A DNA stretch of 64,000 nt from NCBI GenBank assembly GCA_014529385.2, contig CM043967.1, positions 79,691,278 to 79,755,277 of the forward strand, given 5' to 3'. The notes beneath the pieces are model-generated. The model ran no database searches. It worked only from the letters and a program-made list of their open reading frames with translations, and was not told the origin of the DNA. The position numbers and the translations under genes were made by a program. Of the stretch, positions 55,101-64,000 are shown one piece after another. Position 1 is the stretch's first letter. The number at the start of each line of letters is the position of its first letter. The DNA comes from Adiantum capillus-veneris. Taxonomy: Eukaryota > Streptophyta > Polypodiopsida > Polypodiales > Pteridaceae.

Positions 55101-56760
55101 AAAGCATCATCCAATGGCCAAACGATGTATGAAGCGATAGATAAGTAATGGTTGCTTGAGTTGCACTTGAAATGGACGCAAGATTTTGTGGTGTGTGGTA
55201 TACCATTCAATGCTATGTGCAACCCCATATTTCAAGATGCTTTAATGAGCACGACAAAAAAAAGGGGTTGTGCTTCCTGATTATAATAAGATGCACACAA
55301 AGTATCTAGATAAAAGTAAAAGAAAGTATTAAAGCCATCCTCAAGCGCACGGTGGTGGACTTTGTTTCTACATATGGTTGCACCATAGTGTTGGATGGAT
55401 GGACCAACTGTCAGAAGAAGCCGCTCATCAATGTGATGCTTATCAATCCTAGAGGGTCTATGTTCATAGAATCCATTGACACCTCTATAAAAGAGAATAC
55501 CAATGCTTATCTAGCAAGGATATATGAGTGCGCCATACCAAAGGCAGGTGGGCCAAAGAATGTGACTACAACTCTCACAGATAATGCATCCATTTACAAG
55601 GCTGCAGGAAGAGCTATCCAAGTTAAGAACCCATAAATTACTTTGTGCCGTGCATACTCTTAACTTGCTATTAAAAGACATTGGAAAAATGGCCATTATA
55701 AAACAAACATTTCTTGATGCAAATCATATGGTGAAATTTATTAGAGAGCATCAATTTTCATATGCTCTTTTTTGAATAAAATCACCCAACAAAACTTTGC
55801 ATATATTTTGTGCGACAAGATTTGAAACCGCATACTATGTTCTTGCCACCTTGCAAGAAGTGAAGCTTGCATTGATTGAAACGGTAGTCGATAGACGATG
55901 GGATGCTTGGCTCAACAAGTATCCTAGCTACCAACAGGCAGCTACAAGATGTGTATAGCTTGTGAACTCGCAAGTTTTTTGGCGCAATGCAGAGAGATTT
56001 GTCACCCTAGCCAAACCATTTTTAAATCTTTTGCGAATAGTTGACAAAGAATATTTTGTCTTTGGTCGAGTCTATTGGTAAATGTTAGAGGCATTACACA
56101 ACGTAAGAGAGCATGTTGTCTTTGGTGCAAAGGACAAAGCTTCATAATCACAACTGCCAACAAGCGATGGGTGCAATTACATACGTCGTTGCATGGTGTT
56201 GCATTTGTATTGGATCCCAAATTTCAAATGCACCAACAATCGGCCAATAAAGAAGTCATGAGTGAGTTCAAAACACTGTGCTCTCAACTATTAGGACAAG
56301 AGGATAGAAAGATTTCTTTTCATCAACGAGTTGATTATACTCATAGAACTGGCATGTTCCAGGATTCATGGCATTATACATAGATATGCCACTGCACACA
56401 CAAATGCGCCTCTATGGTGGAAGGAGTATGGTGGGGAGAAAGTGAAGCTGCAATACATTACTGTTAGCTCGTAGCTGTAGAATATATGCAACACCAAGAA
56501 CTATTGTCCTGATCACTTAAGTGCAAAACATGTTGTCGAGGAGCCACGCCAAGTGAAAAGGCTTTCCTGCACTTGCCAATTGAGGAGGATGGAGGTTTTC
56601 AAGTATGCATGTATGGAGCCTTTCTTTTGAATCTAGATAGAATGACATGCCCTGCATGTATTCAAATGAAGTGAAAGGTACATGCCCAAACTTGGAAATG
56701 TCAGCGACAGCTTGTAGATATACCCGTGCTATTTGTTGCAAAAAACTCTAGATCAGATTA
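55101..56760 (+). pseudogene. hAT transposase, catalytic and dimerisation part
   Basis: Continues the gene begun at 39471. A DUF659-type segment: TIVLDGWTNCQKKPLINVM, then ESIDTSIKENTNAYLARI and VTTTLTDNASIYKAAG. After a shift, CAVHTLNLLLKDIGKM (the conserved Cys-x-x-H region). Then RRWDAWLNKYPSYQQAA, and near 56180 LHGVAFVLDPKFQ. Near 56409 APLWWKEYGGEKVKLQY begins the C-terminal dimerisation domain. Several stops and frame changes. Motif order matches plant hAT transposases. The element's ends were not found. Confidence 0.82.
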
Positions 56761-57933
56761 GCCTATAAATAAATCGAAGCCTTTCGGACCTTGGTCGAGC
56801 CTATTTGGCTACACAAACCTTGCTTGTGAACAGTTTCATAGAAGTGATATTCTGTCGTTATTATGAGTAGCCCCATATGGAGCCGTGCTCCGATCTTATG
56901 GTCCTTGCATGGATGATACACCCATATAATACCTTGTGTCCAACTGAGCTTGGTGTTGCTCGATCATGTCGAGTAGCACTCCATATGGAAAGCATAAAAT
57001 TTCAATAGGCACTAACTATCTAAATTTGATGAACAATGTACCTTCAACTTGATTTTTTTATCGTCAGCAATCGTGCCATGCCGTAAAAAATGGTTGTGCT
57101 AGTCGCCATGCTTGAGGCAAAAGTCACCAATCCGAGATATCAAAGAGAGAAAGAAGAATACCTTGATTCCAAAAACAACCTCGTAGCCGTAGTGTGCACC
57201 TCCGATGTTGGTAGGTGGCCGGGCTAAGGATACCTGCAACCATATGGTCGTCAAAAGTTGCAAATCCGAGATATCAAGGTTGTTGTAACATCACCACGTT
57301 CAGTTTGCAGTACAAACGCACTCCGTTAAGCTTTCCTTGAAACAAGATTGATGTTCAATCTGAAAATATTGCTGTGCAATATTATCGTGTATAATTTTGC
57401 AACTTCAGTGATTCGTGGCTTGCCGAATTAAGTGCCAAGATGTAAGACCTTGCCGGGACAAACTATGTATGCCGGGAGAGTTTGGTGGCTTGTATGGGGT
57501 GTATGCCGGGGTGGGCATGCACCCTATTGTAAATAATGTGCCCAAGTCCAAAGGCCTTAGGGAACTGTAGTATGAAATCTATTTGCAAGCTGTGGTGATG
57601 GCGCTCCACTTCACAGCTGTTAAGAGAGAGAACAGGAGCACGCGGCACATGTGCTGCTCGAACGCGCCCGCGTCAGTGACGAGATTTTCATAGCTGGGCC
57701 TCATGCTCCCATAGATATCCATATCTCTAAGTTCTGAGCTAGTCGGCCCCTCTCCTCCCTTCGTCTCAAGAGGCCGTGCACACCCGGTTCTTCCCCTTGG
57801 CTTCTTCCCCACCTATCAAGAGAGAAGCTCCACGGCTTCTTCCCCGCCTCTCTCAAGAAAGGAGCTCCATGGCCTTGCATGCACATGCAACATGCAAAAA
57901 GACCACGCCCTCTGGCACCCAAAAATAGAACCA
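56761..57933. other. Unassigned; includes probable leader of a minus-strand LTR element
   Basis: No gene recognised. At 57800-57870 a ~37-bp unit (GGCTTCTTCCCC, then CAAGAGAGAAGCTCCA and its variant) is tandemly duplicated. CAAATCCGAGATATCAA-like words recur at 57129 and 57263. The part from about 57600 probably belongs to the leader of the element whose primer-binding site is at 57934. Confidence 0.4.
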
Positions 57934-57945
57934 GCTCTGATACCA
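57934..57945 (-). other. Primer-binding site of a minus-strand LTR element
   Basis: On the minus strand TGGTATCAGAGC, preceded by TTTACAT, the end expected of an LTR (…TTTACA plus one spacer base). Confidence 0.75.
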
Positions 57946-57946
57946 A

Positions 57947-58700
57947 TGTAAATCTCTGTGTGGGACTGCCTGAGAATGAGCCTCCCAACCTCCCATTAAA
58001 TAGCCCCTTGGGCCTCATTCCCTATCCACACTTGCAGCCGGCCCCTTGGGCTTGGTCCTTGACCACCGGGCATTGCCCTTGGCATGAAAATCGTAGAGCT
58101 TGTACAAAACTACTCAATGCTTAGTGAATGCTAAACATTGCCAACACACACACACACACACACACACACAGTCTTAGGGTGTGGGAGACCTCTCATCACA
58201 ATACCCTCTTACACTGGACACAAAATTGGCAATAAAAACACACTAAAACACTTTCTCAAACAAGACCAAATGATAGAAATGTAAAATACACAAGTCACCT
58301 TGAATTCACCAAATCATATTGCACAAGTGGAAGGACGAAGATTTGAACATCGAATCACGCCTTTGATGCACCAGACCTCAATATATTAATAATGGAGGAA
58401 CATATACAATAGTGGTTTTGAGATTTTGAACTCACACTCTCTCACTTGCAATGTGTAACTTGAAAGCTTCTCTCACACCAAAAGTGAAGCTCACAAAGTG
58501 GTTGTTACGCTTAAGTCTCACGCATAGAGTATTGGGGTGCTATGTGAGATGTTGGAGATTGTTTTACAAGAAGGAGAGGGGCCCATTTATAGGCTGGATA
58601 CCCCTCATTAAGATTATTGAAAATCCTAATTTACAAGCTAACAAATCAATATTATGATTTTTTTTTAATATCAAAACATCTCTTCTTTATGCCACCACCG
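57947..58700 (-). repeat. Probable 5' LTR (minus strand); outer limit uncertain
   Basis: It starts on the plus strand at TGTAAATCTCTG next to the primer-binding site. On the minus strand a TATAAA box (58591-58586, in CCTATAAATGGGCCC) is placed as expected for an LTR promoter. (CA)n lies at about 58145-58170. No partner LTR was seen in the window, so the far end is a guess. Confidence 0.45.
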
Positions 58701-59985
58701 CCAAGCTTGATTATCGCGTTGAAAATTGAATTTGGTTGATGAGATCTCCCAATTTTCAAAGGTTAAGCATAGTTTACATGCTAAATTTTATGTATATAGA
58801 GAAGGGGTAAGATGGAATTGTACTTTGGAAGTAATAGAGAAAGGCATAGAGATTATGTATGTACATGTAGAGCTCATATGAGAGCCATGGAAGTAAGAGG
58901 GGAGATGGATATAAAAAGTCCCGCAAAAATGACTATTTTTCTTCACAAAAAAGTTTTCAGTGGCCCCCCTGTTGAATTTTCATATGGCTCCAAAGGTGAG
59001 CCCCTCCTTGCATGAGAGCATGACTTAATTGATTCTTAGAGGTTTGAGAATATGCATGGTTGTGGATTATGCATAAATATAATATATGGATATGATGGAA
59101 AAGGGTAGGCTAGTATATATAAACAATTCATGGAACCTAAAATAGTGTGAGCTATATATATAAAAGTAAATACATGAAAATATAGGGAATCAAATGAGGA
59201 GGGTCCTCATTTGTTTTTATTGATGTATATTTATTTACAAGAGATAAAGAAAAATATCTTTAGAAAATAGGAATTTAGTGAAAGACAATGACTGATGGTG
59301 AAAGGTATTTTTTGAGGTTTTTCCTTGGAGTGGATTCACAAAAAAAATAAGTGAAGCTTGCATGAAAATATTTCTATATGGAATAAAGAGTATGCAAAAT
59401 GGTAAGAAAAATTGTGGTAATGGTGAGTCAATGTACATAGCATACATAGAAAAATAACACACACCTAGGTATAAATTTTTAAATAAATATCAAAATAATT
59501 ATGAAAATTTTCTATATTTAGGTCATATGTACAATGAAATATTTACACACAAATAGACCATAATATTTTTTCAATTTTTTGGCTCAACTAGCCCAGTGAC
59601 TAGCTAAGTGAGGATATTTAAGGAGATATGCGGAAAGTCCCCTAACTCACACACACCTATGTACAATGAAGAGATAGAGATAGCCACTATATTTAGGTGA
59701 TTTTGGTAGAGTGAGGTAGTTCACTATGGAAATTTTGAATAGCCAAAAAATGGCTATCACTGTATAAAGTAGAGTACCATTTGGTTATTGTTTGGCATAA
59801 CTCTCTCTCAATGTATGTATCTTCGTAGCAATACTCATGCGAGTCCTTTGTGCTGCAAATCTGATAGCTTTACAAGAGATGATTCCTTGGCATTGTTGCT
59901 GATTCAAACTAAATGTTGGCACACAAAGTGTCTTGGATATAGCTTCCTGCACTCCTTAAGGCTAAGAGGCTTTCCTTGCAACCCG
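58701..59985. other. AT-rich segment without recognised gene
   Basis: Long AT-rich DNA with only short frames. No repeat partner elsewhere in the window was noticed. Confidence 0.4.
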
Positions 59986-60120
59986 TGTTGAGATGTAGAG
60001 AGACAGATCAAAGAGACGAGACAAGAGACACACCATGTACGCTCCTAAAGATAGATTCATATTGAGGACAAGATACAAATATATAGGTGAGACCAAGTTG
60101 AGTAGAGTGAGCATATATAG
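59986..60120 (-). repeat. Truncated solo LTR of the copia family
   Basis: Plus-strand TGTTGAGATG through GAGCATATATAG matches 39876-40018 but lacks the last CTCCAACA. A short internal difference (ACAGATCAAAGAGACGAG) is present. No interior sequence is attached. Confidence 0.87.
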
Positions 60121-60169
60121 TGATAGCCAACTTTCGGAAATCAACAAAAAAAAAGAAAAAAAACTCATT

Positions 60170-60483
60170 TCACCCCCCCCCCCCCCCACCGTAGCTCATT
60201 TTCCCCCCCCGCCCTACGGGCATTGGATAAAAACTCTCTCTCTCTCTCTCTCTCTCATTTTCCCTACATACCCCTTTCCCTAATATCTCTATCTCCCAAT
60301 TTACCCACCCAGGCCAGGCACAAGCTTTGAAAAAACTCCCGACCCCTTTTTCGTGCTCCCTTTGTGTGAGCCGCATGAACCCCCCCCCCCCCCCCGCGCC
60401 GCCTCAATCTCCCATGCAAGACAATGAACCCCCCCCCCTCTCCCTCTCACCTACACATCTCCCATACCCCACTCCACACCTCA

Positions 60484-60529
<46 letters not shown>

Positions 60530-60587
60530 CCCAAAACCTCACCCCTCCCTCTCCCTCACACACTCTCTCTCAAGATCAGCATGGATA

Positions 60588-60645
<58 letters not shown>

Positions 60646-60676
60646 GGCAGCGTCGCATAGGACCACCCACACAATA

Positions 60677-60713
<37 letters not shown>

Positions 60714-60735
60714 ACCCCCCCCCCCCCTCTCCCCT
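60170..60735. repeat. Poly-C, (CT)n and (CA)n tracts
   Basis: Poly-C at about 60173-60187, 60380-60395, 60430-60437 and 60715-60727. (CT)n at 60235-60255, 60500-60527, 60586-60613 and 60615-60643. (CA)n at 60679-60710. The long frame 60327-61061 is a product of these tracts. Confidence 0.93.
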
Positions 60736-61440
60736 CTCTCCCATCGGCGCTGTGCGCAGTAGTCCGCATATCACCAACACACCCACCCATAATCGCCATA
60801 CAACAATCGCAAGGGAAATCTGCAGCAAGCATCATACAACAACCGCATGGCCAAGGGCATTCGCAAGGGAAACCTACAGCCAAAGATCGTGCATGCATCG
60901 GTTGTATGATTTTCTCGACATCAAATATAGTCGGTATGGCACGGCTTGCAACTTTGCCATGCAAAGGGAATCGGCCCAAACGTCGCTTCTTAAAGCGACG
61001 AACATGCAAAGGTAATCGACCCAAACAATCGCTTCTCAAAGCGACGAACAATTATCCATGAAGGCAACCAACCAGGCACGGCTTGGCAAATTATCGGAGG
61101 TTGAAGTCATTGGAAAACGCAATTTACATGATTCCACATGATTCACCATGATTCCAAGATAATCATCAATGGATATTCGACAATAGAGGTATGGCTTGTC
61201 TGTGAAATCATTACCGATTTTTTGCTTGACGACCAAGGTCGAACACAGACGGGGTAACTCGGTCTCGACTTTGAGTATAGACACGAGGTAATAATATCCG
61301 ATTATGGTACTCGGCAGTATAATTTCAAGTAACTGTCTACCATCAGAAACATTTCAGGAGAAAGGCTCCCTATATTAACACATCAATAAACCGATTTGTG
61401 TCTTACGGATTTTTGATCTCTTCACCTCACGCAGGCGCAG
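60736..61440. other. Unassigned, with two tandem small hairpins
   Basis: Near 60980-61050 CGTCGCTTCTTAAAGCGACG and AATCGCTTCTCAAAGCGACG, about 43 bp apart, are two self-complementary blocks within a tandem unit (ATGCAAAGG, AATCGxCCCAAAC). No gene is seen. Confidence 0.45.
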
Positions 61441-61667
61441 TCCAAAGCACGCACACACATACCCTTCCGGGCCTCGCGTAGTCTGCAATACACACACACA
61501 CACATTACACACACACACCCTACCTACAAGCGCGCGCACACACACACACACACTCTCTACCCTATTACCCCCCCCCCCCCCCCCCCCATCTACCTTGCGC
61601 AGAAAACAGGCCGTCGGCCATCCGCCAAAAGAAGAAAAAAAAACAAAAACAAAAAAACTACATATAC

Positions 61668-61704
<37 letters not shown>

Positions 61705-62137
61705 CCCCCCTTCCCACGCACATTTTTGCACACACATACCTATACAAAACACACACACCCGCCCTCATGTACGAATACATACACACACACACACACGCAT
61801 ATACACATTGCACCACAGATACAATGAACAAAAATGACTACGACATCAACAAACAAAAGAAGAAGGATCCAAAGCACGCGACGCCAACAACAAAAAAAGA
61901 AAATGCGTTGAAGGCATGCCCCGGCCCACTCCGAAAAGAAGTACGCTTGACACCGACGCACCAGCAGCACGCCATTCACCGGCAACACGCAACCACGACG
62001 CCATCCCAGTAATTTATAGGTTATTTCAATCATTATCTTCAGTTTTCACCCGAGCCATTGTAAATTTCTATTTTTTGTAAATATCCTCTCTCTAGGTGAT
62101 GGTCACAAAGGCCCACCTATAGATTCCCATCTTTTAG
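61441..62137. repeat. (CA)n, poly-C and (AT)n tracts
   Basis: (CA)n at several places between 61448 and 61555 and near 61780. Poly-C at 61567-61587. (AT)n at 61670-61702. No gene recognised. Confidence 0.9.
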
Positions 62138-63446
62138 CACTAGAATGGTAACCTAAGAGGACATAAAAGTGTCCTTTCACGGTTTTGGGAAAAAATTCCA
62201 AAACCATAGTAGATCCACTCATTTTGAAGAATCCTTTCATGAGCTTATAGTTCAATAACTACTACATATGGAAAAAATGAGAAACTTGTAATTTTTCTCA
62301 TCCCTTGGTCACTACAAGCCTCCAAAGTTGATGGACCAGTGCATTTTGCCCAAAATAGCAATTTCTTACAGTTGATTGCATATAAATAAGAGTGGGGATT
62401 TTTGTAGGACATGAGAGAAAATGCCCCGTTAACTTCAATGGGTTGATGACCAAAACATATGGTTGCTTTTACCTCACTAATCAAAAAAATAGGTACAAAA
62501 AAGTTGCATTTTTTCCATTCTACGGACTTATCATCAAAGTTTCTATAGTCACGCTCAATACAAATACTATATACATGTTTTCTTAGTTCCCTCTGGGCCT
62601 TTGGATTCAAAAGGAGCAATGGATCCTATCAAAAGGATAATGGATCTCTTACAATTGGAACCTTGGGGGCAATGATAAAGTGCTAAATACAGCAAACATG
62701 AAAAAAATGGGTTTAGCATTAGGACCTCTAGAAACCCATAGAAACTACTCAATATCTATCCAAGTTTGCAGTCTATGATTAGATATGGTTACTACCTACA
62801 AAATACACACAATTGGCCTAAGAAACTAGCAATATTGAGAAAGTTATACTTGCTACTCTCAGCAATCAAAAAACTCAACCATCATCATATACTATGCTAT
62901 ATAGCATATTAGGTCCCCCAAAACTCAAGGAAGATTAGCTTTATGTTATACATTACACTTACACAATCAAAATTGAATTTGGATATCAAGAAAGCCACCA
63001 AAAAAATCATAAAAGTGCTAATTTTGGCCAAAAAATTGGATTATGCAATTCTTGTAAATTGGTCATAACTTTCAATTTTAACACTTAGCTCTCCCTACAA
63101 GCATCAAAACATGTTGAGAACTATGAAGGCCTAACCTCTAGCCATCTAAATCTCACAAACATGAAGTTTAGAGTGGTATAGTTGCCAAAAATTGAAAAAA
63201 AGCCAAAAACAGGACCCGTTTTTTCACACAGTTTAGGTTCAAAAATGTTGTGCAAGAGTAAGGTTAACGGTGAGATCGATACTCCAAAAAAAATGCTAAG
63301 TTTTTTTCAGCTCATAAGGAAACTTTGTGGATATATAGCACCTAGAAATTCATTTTCATACTCTTCAAATAATTCAAGCAAAATGGTCACTTAACAAGAC
63401 ACAAAAGTGTCCAAGGACATAAAAGTGTCCTGTTACCATTCTAGTG
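62138..63446 (-). mobile_element. TIR DNA element, copy B (1309 bp)
   Basis: The inverted relative of 17490-18828. The ends are CACTAGAATGGTAAC and TTACCATTCTAGTG, with the GGACACTTTTATGTCC-type units now doubled at the right end. The flanks are TTAG and TTAA, consistent with a mutated TTAA duplication. The interior matches copy A along its length with scattered changes. The frames (62245-62619, 62392-62586) are not conserved as protein. Confidence 0.9.
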
Positions 63447-63946
63447 TTAATAACCTCCCAAAACAAAGCAAGGGTCAACCACACCGGGCCCACCACTTGC
63501 TTTGTCTTCCCGATTAAGCTTACCATAACCACACTGGGATTACCATAATCCAAGTAGCCAACACCTATAAATTGGCACTGAGAGGTCATTATCGGGGGGG
63601 GGGGGGGCAATTCATGAGGAACCAAGCATTTGGTAGAGTGAAGTGGGAAGGATTGACACTATCACCATCACGGGGAGGGGGCTTCTGTGTTGGGTTTGCC
63701 TTGGGAATTGCACCATGCGAAGGGAACCACATCCATCTCTCGACTCCAATGGTCGATGCACACACGTATGCACGCTCTTGGTGGTAAGTATTCACCATCA
63801 TTGAGCCGTCTTAGAGAACGCACCAAGTAGGTTGCACCACCTCCTCCCCCCTACCTCTCTACCACCACGGCATGCCACCTTCTAAATATTGCAGAAATAA
63901 TTCACCCTCACATCCCCAAGGGTTTTCATCATTTGCAAATGTTCTT

Positions 63947-64000
<54 letters not shown>
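63447..64000. other. Unassigned, ending in (CT)n
   Basis: Poly-G at about 63594-63607 and (CT)n from 63951 to the window end. No gene or element end recognised. Confidence 0.5.

Noticed and set aside
60327-61061. A 244-codon plus-strand open frame
   Set aside because: The translation is Pro runs, Ser-Leu repeats and His-Thr repeats from poly-C, (CT)n and (CA)n tracts; no domain.

Overview
The window is plant nuclear DNA made almost entirely of nested and decayed transposable elements. Evidence for a plant: Ty3/gypsy, Ty1/copia, LINE, hAT and CACTA coding sequence of plant type, primer-binding sites matching plant initiator-Met and Asp tRNAs, fragments of a PLS-class pentatricopeptide-repeat (PPR) gene, and a captured fragment of a heavy-metal-associated isoprenylated plant protein (HIPP). 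The PPR wording and the abundance of (CT)n, (CA)n and poly-C tracts suggest a non-seed vascular plant such as a fern; this is inference only. No rRNA, tRNA or CRISPR array was seen.

Layout. 1-10575: an LTR element cut by the window start, with gag and protease but no reverse transcriptase or integrase; its leader carries ~125-bp tandem units headed by a 24-bp palindrome. 11537-20096: a broken Ty3/gypsy element without integrase, its right LTR interrupted by a 1339-bp TIR element with TTAA target duplication. A second copy of that TIR element is at 62138-63446. 21385-25850: PPR pseudogene fragments surrounding the only convincing intact host gene, a single-exon 82-residue secreted cysteine-rich protein (22819-23067) with TATA box and poly(A) signal. 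About 28500-30612: a 5'-decayed, 3'-truncated LINE. 31209-31661: a ~210-bp-arm hairpin. 31979-38994 and 41065-48819: two related CACTA transposons with exact 3-bp target duplications. The second has an apparently intact six-exon TNPD-like transposase and a three-exon TNPA-like protein. The first is damaged but carries the fuller HIPP fragment.

Nesting. An old hAT transposase gene (39471-39875 and 55101-56760) was split by a minus-strand copia element (39876-55100). The copia element was later hit by the second CACTA element and by a gypsy element that left only a solo LTR (52123-53713). Removing each insertion with one copy of its target duplication restores the interrupted sequence. The relative order is therefore hAT, then copia, then CACTA/gypsy. 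The rest (57000-64000) is LTR fragments, microsatellites and unassigned AT-rich DNA.

The elements do not form a pathway. The functional units visible are the CACTA pair, where the intact copy could in principle supply transposase to the defective one, and the small secreted-protein gene.
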